Source: Gymnorhina tibicen (lineage: Eukaryota; Chordata; Aves; Passeriformes; Artamidae). From it: 64,000 bases of DNA. Positions 18,601 through 30,508 of the stretch are shown piece by piece. Under the pieces are notes generated by a model. It was not told the DNA's origin. It saw only the letters and a program-made list of their open reading frames with translations, and made no database searches. A program made the translations under genes and the position numbers. Positions within the stretch are counted from its first letter, which is position 1; each line of letters starts with the position of its first letter. Location of the stretch: assembly GCA_013399875.1 (NCBI GenBank), contig VXAZ01007517.1, forward strand, positions 62,001 through 126,000, given 5' to 3'.

Positions 18601-21270
18601 GTGTGGGCCATGGATAAATAGTGAGGAACTTGAAAGGGGAAGAAGAAGAGAAGCTCCAGGCTAGCAGCAAATGAAACTTTGCAAATCTTCATGGTCTACA
18701 CAGTCTCCAAATAGGCCACCAGCCACACTGTCCAAACCTTCTACTGTCAGGACAATCCTTCCTCTTCTATCTCCAGGTTTTAGCCCACTGATCAAAGCTT
18801 CTTGTTTCCAGCTCACCATTGTGAGGCACCATCCATGGGAAAAACCCTGGCATCAAAAGGACTATCAGTGACAGTATTTCAAACCCTTCCCAGACACAAT
18901 CCCTTGTTGTGGGTGCATCTACCAGCTCACTCCAAGAAGTTTCTAGGGCAGACTGAATCTGAATGCATTTAACTAAACATATTTAACGTCCTGTAACTGC
19001 CCCATGTGTCCAGAGGCACCCTCTTTTCTCTCTGTCCTGTTCAGCAATCACCACACAAATTCAGGGTTTCACCTAAAGCCTTGCCTACGTGTTATACCTG
19101 AGAAGTGAAACACATGAGAGCTGTGGGTTTCCTGTTCTTACAAATTCCCTTTAGTTAACTGAGCTACCACATAGGGATAAAAACAGACTTTTTTCTCTGT
19201 CACAAAAGCAACAATGGAGAAAATGGCAATCATCAGCAGGGAAGCCAACTACCTGAAGCCAACCAGAAATATCACGTGTGAGCAGTGAGCTGTCAACCCC
19301 AGTAGGCAGGCAGCCTGGACACTTAGAACAATGTCAATATTCGCACATACTCTAACCTCCCACTCTGTGTTATGGAATATATTTCTGTTCTCCATCCCAG
19401 GATGTCAGGCTGTAACATACTTAAACAAGTTTGTCAGCTGATGAAACCATTGAGATGTGATGTGTGAGTCTGTCCAGCTTGATGCCCCAGGTACAATCCA
19501 GCCCTTGTCAAGGAACTCAAAACAGAATCAGTTTTTTCTAGCCCTACCCCACCTGGTCACAGTCCATTAATAAACCATTTAAGGACATGTGGCACCAGGC
19601 TTCAGGAGTCATCGGTTATCTGCTTTGCAGGCTGCACTGCTGCTGGTGGGCAGCCACCAGGTGAGGACACAGAGTGAGAGTGGCACATCCTCACACACTA
19701 CTGTGGGTAGGTCTGACACCTGGAAAGCCAGGCAGGCAGCTCCTGCTGCTGCGTGATGCTCACATTCATCAGGTGTAGGCGACAACGACTTCTGCTCCAG
19801 AACCCAGTGCAGAAGGTGGTGGTTGTCCAAAAGCAACAGTTGCCATCCCTGCTTCCCCCTCGCCTCTGGTGGTGGCGGAAGCAGTGGGCTGGATTCCTCC
19901 CACGGCTGTGTTTCCCCTCTTCCCATGGCAGCACACAGTTCAAACCAGCTCCTTTTCCCCAAGGAGACTGAGTTCAATTGGGCTACACTGCTGGAAGCCC
20001 TTGATCCAATTCTGGGAAATCCCCACTGCTCCACTGTACTGGGCAGAGACAACCAACTCCTATGTTCCCCTGAGCTCTGGGCTGCCAAGAAACTCCTCTC
20101 CATACAAGTCTCATCTGGCTTTTCAGCATGGAGCTCTTTTGACTGAAACCACAATACTTAACATGCTTCAGTGATCAAGCAGAGGGCACAGGAATGTCAC
20201 TGAAAACACTTGGCTTCCAAACGCAGCATTGTTCTTCCCTTACCCCATTCACAGATCCTGACCAGAACATCCCGATCGAGCTCTAAATGTTTCCTGGCCA
20301 ATGCAACAAGAAGCACCACAGTGCTATTTGATTGAACATGCACACACTGCCATGCTGGCATGAAACCATGCTCCACTCAACCCCAGCAGCGCCTCACCAC
20401 TGCTCCGAGGAGCAGCCTTGTGGAAGGGTTCCCTCCCTCCTCCATGCTGCCAGGGTCCACCAGATGCAGCCTCGGCCAAACTGACCCCTGCTCCTCCAAA
20501 ATCTGCTGAGAAGGCTGAGCGTGCCCAGCATGCATTTCCTGATTCCCAGTGATGACCATGCAGCTGGACGTCACCACCAGCCCGCCAAGTCTGGGTGGTG
20601 TTTTCAGCCTTGTGCTCTGCAGGCCCCAGCACCAAGCGCGTCTGACGCAAGCCCTGTCCCAAAATTCTTATCTCCAATGTTCTAGTTGCACCAGGTTCAA
20701 GGCATGGCAGGGAGAAGAACATGGTGGCCATGGCTCATCTGAGGGAAAGGCGGGGTGGTAGGAGCTGCATGAGTAATTTAAGAGAGAGGGAAAGAAAGCA
20801 AGCTAATTAAAGACGTGATAAAATCTCAACAGTTTTAGCCACATTGAATATCCAATTAGGTCTATAAAGCCTTTGGGCCACAGCTGTGGGAAGGGATCCT
20901 GGGTCTGGCACAGACTGACCAACACCCACTGAGAGCCTCCAGAGCAGCCAAGAAACACCAGTTATGGCTCTTTTTATGGTTACCCCTCCCCCAAGCAGCC
21001 CCAGGGCAGCAGGGCCCAATGGCTGCAGCCTTAACCACATCCCTCATCTATCCAGCTGCCCCATGACCATGCTGTGCTGCTACAGCTCCCAGCAGCTGTA
21101 AAAATTCCTAAAAACTCCATTTTTTTTTTAAATAATATTTGCACACACATTCAGCTGCATTGTTTATAGCAAACATTTCAAAATGCGCTGGCACAGGCAG
21201 AGAAAATAAAACAAGACAAATGAATGGACTGGAACAGGAACTCTAGCCCTGACCCTGTGGCAGGGTGATA
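9690..21270. other. Intergenic region between PUM2 and SDC1
   Basis: No conserved protein, RNA gene or clear transposon was recognised. Open frames up to about 190 codons occur on both strands, but they overlap one another and show no domain, signal or splice context. Local items: a TGTATATA at 10464 and an ATTAAA at 10666 (possible extended PUM2 3' UTR), a 12-base tandem duplication near 13580-13605, a G-run cluster at 14794, and a short GC hairpin at 15591-15607. Confidence 0.6.
14794..14819 (+). other. Potential G-quadruplex (six G-runs)
   Basis: Six runs of three to five G separated by one or two A, enough for a stable intramolecular quadruplex by the usual pattern rule. It sits in a purine-rich intergenic stretch with further G-rich sequence near 14990-15010. 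No role is implied by the context. Confidence 0.6.
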
Positions 21271-21760
21271 CAGTTCGTCCCGCGGTATGTTTTTGCTGGA
21301 TGGTTGTTGCCTCATTTTTGCCATCCTCGGTGGGACGTGCGAAGATCAAGCCGCAGCAGCACTGAAGTCGCTTTTAACTCCAGAAAAAAAGGGCGAGTTG
21401 CAGGAGGGCGCTTCTTTCAAAGCAGCATTTTTTTGCCGCAAACCTCTCGCAGCGTTTTACACTGCCAGAAATCCTGTTCCGAGCGGCAGAAAAAACGGGT
21501 ACACTGAGGCACGGGTAGAGGCTGTGGGGCCGGCCCCAGGGACCCGCGGGAAGGAGGGAAGACACCTCACTTCCCTTAACACGTATTTTCTGCGGGAGAA
21601 GCCCCCGCTGGAGGTGACCGTGATCTGGGAGGGTTGCCCCGGGTGCGGGGCCACCGGGGAGCGCTCCCGCCCCTCTCCGGAGAGGCGCCGGGGGGAGACG
21701 GCCGAGCGCCCCCGGGCTTTTCCCACAGTGGAACGGGAAGGGAGGGCTTTTAACAGCTTC

Positions 21761-21797
21761 ATTATCATTATTATTATTATTATGAATTATTATTTTT
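21761..21797. repeat. ATT trinucleotide microsatellite
   Basis: Imperfect (ATT)n of about 37 bases at the 5' edge of the CpG island, with one ATC and one GAA interruption. Likely length-polymorphic. Confidence 0.85.
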
Positions 21798-22042
21798 AGC
21801 GAGAGGGAAGGAAGCTCGGCGGGAGCAATGCCTCTGCCAGAGAGGAAATCTGGGAATGCAGTGGAAGGGAAGCGGCGGGTGCCGGAGGACCGGCCCGGGA
21901 GGGGGCACCGGCGCAGGTACCGCGGCGGCAGGAAGCGGGGGCGGGCGGCGGGGCAGGGCGTGCCGGCCGGGCCGGGCTGGGGCCGGCAGCCGGGCTGAGC
22001 CGAGCCGAGCCGAGGGGAGGGGAGCGGGGCGGGGGCGGGGGC

Positions 22043-22871
22043 NNNNNNNNNNNNNNNNNNNNNNNNNNNNNNNNNNNNNNNNNNNNNNNNNNNNNNNNNN
22101 NNNNNNNNNNNNNNNNNNNNNNNNNNNNNNNNNNNNNNNNNNNNNNNNNNNNNNNNNNNNNNNNNNNNNNNNNNNNNNNNNNNNNNNNNNNNNNNNNNNN
22201 NNNNNNNNNNNNNNNNNNNNNNNNNNNNNNNNNNNNNNNNNNNNNNNNNNNNNNNNNNNNNNNNNNNNNNNNNNNNNNNNNNNNNNNNNNNNNNNNNNNN
22301 NNNNNNNNNNNNNNNNNNNNNNNNNNNNNNNNNNNNNNNNNNNNNNNNNNNNNNNNNNNNNNNNNNNNNNNNNNNNNNNNNNNNNNNNNNNNNNNNNNNN
22401 NNNNNNNNNNNNNNNNNNNNNNNNNNNNNNNNNNNNNNNNNNNNNNNNNNNNNNNNNNNNNNNNNNNNNNNNNNNNNNNNNNNNNNNNNNNNNNNNNNNN
22501 NNNNNNNNNNNNNNNNNNNNNNNNNNNNNNNNNNNNNNNNNNNNNNNNNNNNNNNNNNNNNNNNNNNNNNNNNNNNNNNNNNNNNNNNNNNNNNNNNNNN
22601 NNNNNNNNNNNNNNNNNNNNNNNNNNNNNNNNNNNNNNNNNNNNNNNNNNNNNNNNNNNNNNNNNNNNNNNNNNNNNNNNNNNNNNNNNNNNNNNNNNNN
22701 NNNNNNNNNNNNNNNNNNNNNNNNNNNNNNNNNNNNNNNNNNNNNNNNNNNNNNNNNNNNNNNNNNNNNNNNNNNNNNNNNNNNNNNNNNNNNNNNNNNN
22801 NNNNNNNNNNNNNNNNNNNNNNNNNNNNNNNNNNNNNNNNNNNNNNNNNNNNNNNNNNNNNNNNNNNNNNN
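22043..22871. other. Assembly gap (829 N)
   Basis: An unbroken run of N inside the GC-rich island. Flanks are very GC-rich on both sides, the usual cause of sequencing dropout in birds. The missing SDC1 exon 1 (5' UTR and signal peptide) most probably lies here. Long open frames reported across this span consist mainly of unknown residues and mean nothing. Confidence 0.98.
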
Positions 22872-23430
22872 GAGCCGTGGCATGTGGCCCTTTGTGGTTC
22901 GGCTGTGGCCGAAGTCACGGGTGACTCCTGAAGCGGGGGCGCTCCTGCCGTGTACCGGCACAGCCCCGGGGAGGGCGGACCGGCGGCTCTCCGCCGCCTT
23001 TGTGCCTGAGAGCCCCAGCGCAGTGCAGGGTACGGTCCGGACTCTGCTTCCTGCCCACTGAAGCACAGGTCCCGGTGCCCGCCTGGGCGCACGGCCGCCC
23101 CGGTGCCGGTGCTCGGACCTGGCCCCGCTCCCCGGCGCGTGGTGACCCCGCGGCAGCGAGGCCTGCCCCGGCTGCCGTGTCCCGGGAGCAGCTCTCGGGG
23201 CAGCGCTGGTCCCGCAGCAGCAGCCGCCAGGTGTCATCCGCGGACAGGGGATGCCCCTGCTCCTGCTCCCGCCCCGCCTGCGAGCGCCTTTCCGCGGAAA
23301 CCTGGCTCCGCAGCCCCGTGAAGTGCTGTGCTCGCTGCTCCAGGTCTATGCTTGCAGCCTGGGCGCCGTCGAGCCGTGTGTGCGGTCGGGGGGTGCGGGG
23401 CCGGAGGCCTTGTGGCCGCCCCTCGAGAGG

Positions 23431-26400
23431 CACAAAGCTCCAATCCCATCCCTTTCTTCTGAGAAGAGGGACACGCACCTCCTTGCTTCCCATGTGCCCC
23501 CCACCAGACCTGAGTGTGCACCAGTTGTGGAGTCTTCCCCTTGAGATGAGTTAGGAGGAAAAAGTGGAGCATGCGGTAGTGTGTGAGTAGGCACGGCTAT
23601 CAAAGTCAAAAGTGGCAGGTTTTTTTCTTTTTGAAATGGAAGAATTGATTTAAAACTTGCCTAGGGATGAACTCCAGCACCAGTCAGATAAGGAGTGGCA
23701 GAACAAAGTGCACAGTGGGATCTGAGCTGCTCAAAATACCTCTGGTTTTGCTGTACCTTTCTGACTGAACTTTGCCTGTAGCTCTGGACACGGACCCTCC
23801 TAGCCCGCATGGCAGTGAGCCGTTATGAGACGGCTAAAAATTACAAACATGTGAGTGTAGGCAGCACTGTTCCATGGGAGGAGGGTTCTGCTCTCAACTT
23901 TTGAGTAAGCTTCTACTTGGTGAAGTGGGGAAACTGCAGTTAATTTACAGCCTTTGTACTGTATTTGGATGAAATTCCCCTGTGATAAATATTCCTTACT
24001 AGAAATGATAAGGACATGAAGTAAATGCTTGTCTGGAGTTCTCCTGTGCCTAAAAGACACTCAGGCCTGGGTGGCACTGCAGATTGAGGGGTTTCCAGGG
24101 TGAGCACATGGAGGAGCAGAAGTCCTTGGGGCTCTCCAGGGTGACTCAGCACTGACGCTGTTTCCCTTCTGGTGATCACATGGTTTTTTTCCCCATGTTA
24201 AAATGTCAGTGACAGGGACTACTCTGCCTTTCCCACCCATCTGGAATAATTATGATCTTGCATCAAGTGGCTGAAAACCTCTTGTGTTGGGCACAGAAGC
24301 AGAGTGGCCTTGCACAGTACTTTGAATCTGCCAGACTGCAGTGCTGTGGGCATTGCCATGGTTGTGTTGGGTTCTTGGTGGTCTCATTGTTGGGATGGCT
24401 GCCACTGCTGCTGGCACATGGCTTGGCCCTTGGCTCTTGCTGTGTAATGTGACTCATCTATGCATATTGTCATTGGAATAAAAAACAGGAGCAAGAAAAT
24501 GGTCAAACAGTAGTTGTTTTCTTCCTGAGTACTCTTACCTGCAGGAATGACTGGGGAGGTTCCTGATCTCCTTCAAGGTGACACTTTATTGCTTAAAACA
24601 CACTTCATGAGAGTAATTACCTCTTTTATCATGGGGGCCTGGACTTCCTTGAAATAAGAAGGCTGAGACATCTTAACATTTTAACAGTTTAACTTTGTTT
24701 TTCTCTCAAATGAACACTGTTATACAGTGTAACACTGCCACGAAGGCAACTGAGCCAAGATGCACATCCTGCTGCAGGAGGGCAGTGGGCAATCCAGCCT
24801 GTATGGTTAGGGGAAGGAGGGTTCTGATTGTTTCGTCTGGTGTAGGTGCATGCAGGTGGCTGACACAAGCTTAGCAGAGCAGGCCAAACTTTTTTCCAAG
24901 GGTGATGTCACTCCTATCTGAACGTAAACTAATTAGCAGAAATTAGGAGTCCAGCTTGCTCGTTAAACACGCAGGCAGTGGATAAGGAGGAAACACTTTC
25001 TTCCATAGTATGTACAGAGCAGTGTCACAATATTCATCAAGCACTATAAAAAGAGCTTCTCCACCTGAACACTCACTTGCTGGGGCCACCTGCCGGTGAA
25101 ATGGTGACTGCTCTGAGTAGACTCATCAGCTCTGAGTAGAGCAGCGACAAATGAGCTGGAGTTTGTATGGTGTACGTGGGTTCTAGTGCAGTTTTGTAGT
25201 CTTTGTTCCAGGTTTCTCTCAGTTTCAAGTGCTGAGAAGAGCTAACATTTTTAATGGCAGCACTCTGAAACTTCTGGAAACCAAACAATCCTCTCTAACA
25301 ACCTGAGACAAGTTACAGCAAGCGCAAGAAACCTGTAAGCCTTCTAAAATTAAGTTAGTGCATGAACCTGAAATGTAGGCTGCTGTTTTAGCAGCAAAAT
25401 CAGTCCATTTTAAGTAATGTGTTTTGCATTGCCTGGACTCAGATGTCTCCAGGTGGCCTGTGTACTAGCACTTTGTCCTGACCTTGTTTGAAGTGATTCC
25501 TATGTCCAAGAACCATACTAATACCCCTGAGAGGGACATTCCACACTTGTTTCTGGCATCTGAGGAGCTGGGATTTTAGGCCCTCCTTACAGGGAGGAGG
25601 GAGCTTCTTGGGAGAGAGAAGATCGGGCCTTTTCCTGAATGGGTGCTGCCAGTTATAAAATTGCAGTGCTTCAGCATTGCAGCGTTAGTGTTTTCATCCT
25701 AATAGCTTTGAGATAATAAAGAGTAGAAGATGTCTAAGACAGCACTCCATGGCAGCTGAAGATTGATGGGCTTGCTGTGTTCAAATGGCACTAGTCCCTC
25801 AGGACAGCGTTCAGCTGATGCTAGGGCACCTAAATGTAGGTCTCTGTGTGTGCTGGGTGCTTAAGCCCTCATTAGAGTCAAAGTGATGTAATCAGTGGAG
25901 CCAAGGAGAGTGATTATCTGCCCAGCCCCTGCACATCTTCTCCAAGGTGAGTTGCTTTGTTGGCTAGATCTCAAGTTGCCTATAAGAGGAGCACCTTTAC
26001 TTTGGTGTCTTTATCTGAGAGCGATTTAGCTCAAAGTGATGGACTTTTTATCGTGGAACTTTTATGGTAACTCTCTCCATAAACAGACTGGACAGGTGTT
26101 GTTTGTGCCAAGAGAACTAGCAAAGTAGTCGGAAACATCAGCTGCTGGCTAGAACAGCAGCACTCTCCTGTTCTAGTGCAACTGTAGTCTTGCTCTGCTA
26201 AAGGTTGTGGAAGAAACTGGGGATTATAGTTGGGTCCTGTCTCAGCATTCTGAAGTGAGCAGAATATATATAACCAGAAACATAAGTACATGTATTTGGG
26301 ATGGCTGTGAGCTGTTGAGTAGGCATCAGAGCACTGTAATGTTTAAAGACACTGTTTATTTGTGGATTAGACATGAGGAGCTTTTGGTAATCCCTAGACT

Positions 26401-29198
26401 TTGATATAGGCAGTGAATTTACAATGGGGAAGTTGTTTTAGCTGACAGTGCAAGGACTTCTGGTGCTTCTTATAGGTTCACTTCTGAGCTGAGAAGATAC
26501 TCTTAAATGCAGAAAGCATGTGGTCCCTCCTTTGGAGTGCTGAGTGTCAGCTTTGTTAACAGGTCTCTAAGTTAGGGCTGATGAGTGTACTTCACTTGAA
26601 CTGCTACCCTGCTGGCTACTGGTGTACCGCAGCAATGAGCCTTATCTGGCCTGGCTAGAAACCCGGGACAGGGCACTTTCTGCTGTGGGGATGCTAATGG
26701 AAAAGTTACAGCTCTGCGAAGCCTCACCTCAAGGTGAGATAACATTTGGACCTCCTACAAGCGACTCTTGTGGGGCAACATCTGCTAATGTGGTGGTTTC
26801 CCAAGCTCTCTGTTTCTCAAGCAGAGCTTGGCTGCAGTCGGCGTTCTGGGTCTTGTGGAACCGGCATGGGTCCAGTGGAGTCTGTTAGCTTGGGCTCCTT
26901 GCCATGCTCGACTGTAATGTTTGTATCTTGTTGCTGAGACCAGTCTCACCAGTGAGGCTTGCTTTGCTGGATGAGAACCCGGTGCATTAGTGGGATTTGG
27001 ATGGAGTTGGCAATAGAACTTCCCGTTGAGTCACTGGAGCTGCAGTTACCACTGAGTCATGGAGGTGTTGTAAGTCATGGCTTTCCCTGCTGGGCTTCTA
27101 GTTAGAAACTCCTTGGGGTATTGATCAGTTGAAGAACTCTTGCTGCTTCACCTCCATGTCTTGCTGCTGTGCTCTCTAGCAGAACTACCTTCTCCATAGA
27201 GCCCATGTTTTTGCAACATGGTTCTCTTTAATGTCCACTCATTTTGTGTCTTAGTGTTCAGATTTTTCTAATAATTCAAAGGTCATCTGGATTGCTCTTG
27301 CAGAATGCCTCCTGACTAAATCAAGGGTGCCGATATAACAGATAGGAAACTGCCTGCCAACCACCTTAAAATACTTATAGGTATCCTGCCTTGCATAGAG
27401 GCTCTGTGTTGTCGTACTCCACTGTGTAACTTTGCTTTACTGCCTGTGCAGTAATGTCAATGTCTTGCTTGCCAGTCACAGAAACAAAGGCTGACAGTCT
27501 TGATTTTTGGCTGTGGGCAGTCTCAGGCACACACTCCTGTCAGTCAACCTTCTGCAAAGTACAGCCAGTTCACACAACAACTCCTCGGAGTGCTCTGGCT
27601 CCATCACCTGAGCACACACAAGCCATAGCTGGAGACTGGGGGTTGCTCTTTGTCTGCCTCTGCCACGTGATGAGGAGCTTATTGCCTCTTTTACATGTAA
27701 GGAAACTTGAACTCCATTCCACTTGGAAGGGGAGCGTGCTGAATGCTTTCTGGGCAGGACTGCAGACCATGACTGTCCTGCGCTGTACACAGGAAAGCTC
27801 TTGCTAATTAGTTTCTAATGCTGGTGGCTGTACACATCCTGGTCAGAGCCAGGCAGCAGCTCTTGTCCAGCCCCTTGCATATAGGGATTACTGGAGGAGC
27901 AGACTGTAGATTGAAGCCAGAGGTGGGCAGGGGTGAGTGGAGCCAGTCTGCCTTCTAGAGAGCAAGCAGTGATTAATGTAACGAGTTCCAGATGAGAGCT
28001 CTTGTGAAGCTCCATGTCGTAGCAGTGGTGCTGCTGTGGCTGTGCTGGTAGGAAGCCTTTGTATGTTCCCTGGGGATCAGAGCTGGCAGCTACAGTGCTG
28101 TAGGAAGAGACTACCTGGCTCTTTTCTGTCCCAGAACAGGATCCCATGCTGCTTTTTTCTATGCTTTGAGACCAGTAGAGTGGAGAAATACAAATATAGG
28201 TATGTATATATTTATAGAGAGAGACATCTATATCTGTCATGTGCTACTTGTTATCCAGCTGACAGCAGAGTTTGGAGGCTGCGTGCCCTGGTGATCTGGG
28301 AGACTTGATGCCTGTGCTCTGCACAACCACAGGAGCTCAGAGCAGCCTGTTGATCTACCGAAACATCAGTCTCTGGTAAAAGCGTCTGCAGAGGAGAGAA
28401 CCTGTTATTCCGCTGACCAGCTAATAGGGATCTTCTTTAGGGACAGAGTCCAGGCTTTCTTCAGTCAAGAAGCTGATGAGTAAAAGCCCAAACTAGAGGA
28501 ACAAAGCTTGCTTGAATTTGTATCTAACACAGATGCTAATATGCTAATATATGTGATATTCTTCACTCGTTTGCTGTGCTCTGTTGCTTATGAAACAGTG
28601 ACAGAGACTCTCACACCAGCAGATTTGATGGACAAATGAGATTTGTCCACCTCACTGGCTCTAGCAGCATGTAAGTGGCACCTACATGCAGTGGAAAAGT
28701 GGTGGTGAGGCTTGCATCGAAACTTGCTGAACAGCCTGCAGCTAGACAGCTTTGACTTCTAAATCTCTTTCTGTCCTAATGGAGGAATCATCTAGATCGT
28801 GACTACTTTCCCATCAGTGAACAAAGCGCGGAACAAAAGAGGCTGACTCTGGCATGTCTGGGCAGTGGCAAGGAGTGCTCTGCTATCGTGTGCTCACATC
28901 GACTGACTCACGGCCTGCAGAGGAAAGCTGCTGGCTTAAACCTCCAGCAGCACCGGCTCCCTCTGAAGTGTGTTTAACCTGCAAAAAGTTCCCCAGTTTG
29001 CATCTGTAGTTGCACTGAGCTGTGAAACACTGGTGAACTTCTTTCTACACAAGCTGGAAGATGCGATTATGAATAATTAGAAGTTATTACTCTAGTAGCT
29101 CAAAAGTGCTAAGTGCTCAGTGTGCCCTCCCCCCACCCAGCATGCAGCCAGAAGGGGCTAAAAAGATTCACCAAACCTTCCTACACTGGTGCTTGTAA
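23431..29198. other. SDC1 intron 1, 5' part
   Basis: Between the CpG island and the LTR at 29204 I see no exon with conserved protein and no recognisable mobile element. There is a short A/T/G simple tract at about 28190-28240. Intronic assignment rests on the island being the SDC1 start. Confidence 0.5.
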
Positions 29199-29203
29199 GT
29201 AAA

Positions 29204-30503
29204 TGTGGTGGGTTGACCCTGGCAGGGCATCAGGTGCCCACCAAAGTTGCTCTGTTACTGCCCTCCTCAGCTGGGCAGGGAGAGAAAATATAGCAAAAGG
29301 CTCATGGGTCGAGAAAAGGGCAGGGAGAGATCCCTCACCAGTGACTGTCACAAGCAAAACAGACTCGGCTTGGGAAAATGAATTTAATTTATTACCAATC
29401 AACTCAGAGTAGCATAATGAGAAGTAAACCCAAATCTTAAAAACATCTTGTCCCCATTTTTCCCTCCATTTTTCACTTTAATCCAGATTCTCCAACTTTT
29501 CCCCTCAGGAGTTCAAGGGGATGGGGAACGGGGGCTGTGGTTGGTTCATCACGCATTGTCTCTGCTGCTCCTTCCTCCTCAAGGGGAGGACTCCTCATGG
29601 TCTTCCCCTGCTCCAGCATGGGCTCCTTGCCACAGGACAGTCTCCAGAAACTTCTCCAGGGTGAGTCTTTCCCNACTTTAATCCAGATTCTCCAACTTTT
29701 CCCCTCAGGAGTTCAAGGGGATGGGGAACGGGGGCTGTGGTTGGTTCATCACGCATTGTCTCTGCTGCTCCTTCCTCCTCAAGGGGAGGACTCCTCATGG
29801 TCTTCCCCTGCTCCAGCATGGGCTCCTTGCCACAGGACAGTCTCCAGAAACTTCTCCAGGGTGAGTCTTTCCCATGAGCTGCAGATCTAAACAAACTGCT
29901 TCAGTCTGGATCCCTCCCGTGGGATGCAGTCCTTTAGGGACAGGCTGCTCCAGCATGGGTCCCCCATAGATTCACAGGTCCTGTCAGCAAACTTGGTCTA
30001 GTGTGGGCTCCTCTCTCTATGGGGGCACAGGTCCTGCCAGGAGCCTCTTCCAGCACGGGCTTCCCATGGGGTCACAGCCTCCTTTGGGCATTCTCCTGCT
30101 GTGTTGTGGGATCCTCCACAGGCTGCAGGTGGATCTCTGCTCCACTGTGGGCCTCCATGGGCAGCAGGGGCACAGCTGCCGCACCAGGGGCTGCAGGCGG
30201 ATCTCTGCTCTGGGGCCTGGAGCACTTCCTGCCCTTCCTTCTTCACTGACCTGGGTGTCTGTAGGGTTGCTGCTCTCGCATATTCTCACCCTTCTCTGGC
30301 TGCAATAACTTCTTTCCCCTTCTTAACTGTGTTATTCCAGAGGCACTACTACTGTCCATGATGGGCTCAGCCTTGGCCAGCAGTGGGTCTGTCCTGGCCA
30401 GCTGGCACTGGGTCTGTTGGGCATGGGGGGAGTTCTGTTTTGTTAGAGAAGCCACCCCTGTAAGTCCCCTGCTACCAAAATCTTGCCACGCAAACCCAGT
30501 ACG
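29204..30503 (-). mobile_element. Solo LTR of an endogenous retrovirus (ERVL-like), with internal degenerate tandem units
   Basis: On the + strand the element begins TGTGGTGGGTTGACC and ends CAAACCCAGTACG, and direct repeats GTAAA flank it at 29199-29203 and 30504-30508. Read on the minus strand it starts CG (TG mutated) and ends CA, with an AATAAA near that 3' end at about 29390, so the minus orientation is preferred. A 5-bp target duplication fits class III (ERVL) elements. I recognise the motif as a high-copy LTR of songbird-type genomes, from memory. No gag, pol or env sequence adjoins it. Its middle consists of diverged repeats of a CTGCTCCAGCATGGG-type unit. The apparent 1.3-kb length includes a 199-bp duplication at the N, so the true length is nearer 1.1 kb. 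Confidence 0.75.
29475..29873. repeat. Perfect 199-bp tandem duplication split by a single N
   Basis: Bases 29475-29673 and 29675-29873 look identical through their whole length and are separated by one N at 29674. Each copy begins ACTTTAATCCAGATTC and ends GTGAGTCTTTCCC. Perfect identity with a lone N at the joint points to a failed contig merge or a collapsed gap rather than an old duplication. Confidence 0.92.
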
Positions 30504-30508
30504 GTAAA

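Larger units (their letters stand above)
21480..23430 (+). promoter_or_regulatory. SDC1: CpG island, probable SDC1 promoter and first-exon region (interrupted by gap)
   Basis: G+C and CpG density rise sharply from about 21.48 kb and fall back after about 23.42 kb. GC boxes of the Sp1 type cluster at 22010-22042, at the edge of the gap. It is the only CpG island upstream of the SDC1 exons. Its position about 20 kb before exon 2 fits the long first intron of syndecan-1 genes. Assignment to SDC1 is by position, as no transcript start or signal-peptide exon is visible. Confidence 0.7.

Noticed and set aside
19609..20154. Minus-strand open frame of 181 codons
   Set aside because: Composition is typical of chance translation, with competing frames on both strands and no similarity I recognise.
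22881..23060. ATG at 22881 (MWPFVVRLWPKS) as the first residues of SDC1
   Set aside because: The hydrophobic stretch is too short and is followed by charged residues. No donor compatible with the phase-0 start of exon 2 was seen.
21374..23237. Open frames of 400-570 codons spanning the CpG island on both strands
   Set aside because: They cross the 829-bp run of N, and most of their residues are unknown. The visible parts are GC-rich low-complexity translation with no domain.
23251..23343. ATG followed by a leucine-rich start (MPLLLLPPRLRAPF) as the SDC1 signal peptide
   Set aside because: Pro-Pro-Arg breaks the hydrophobic core, there is no clean cleavage site, and GTCTAT after the frame-compatible CAG is a poor donor. 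The gap is a better location for exon 1.
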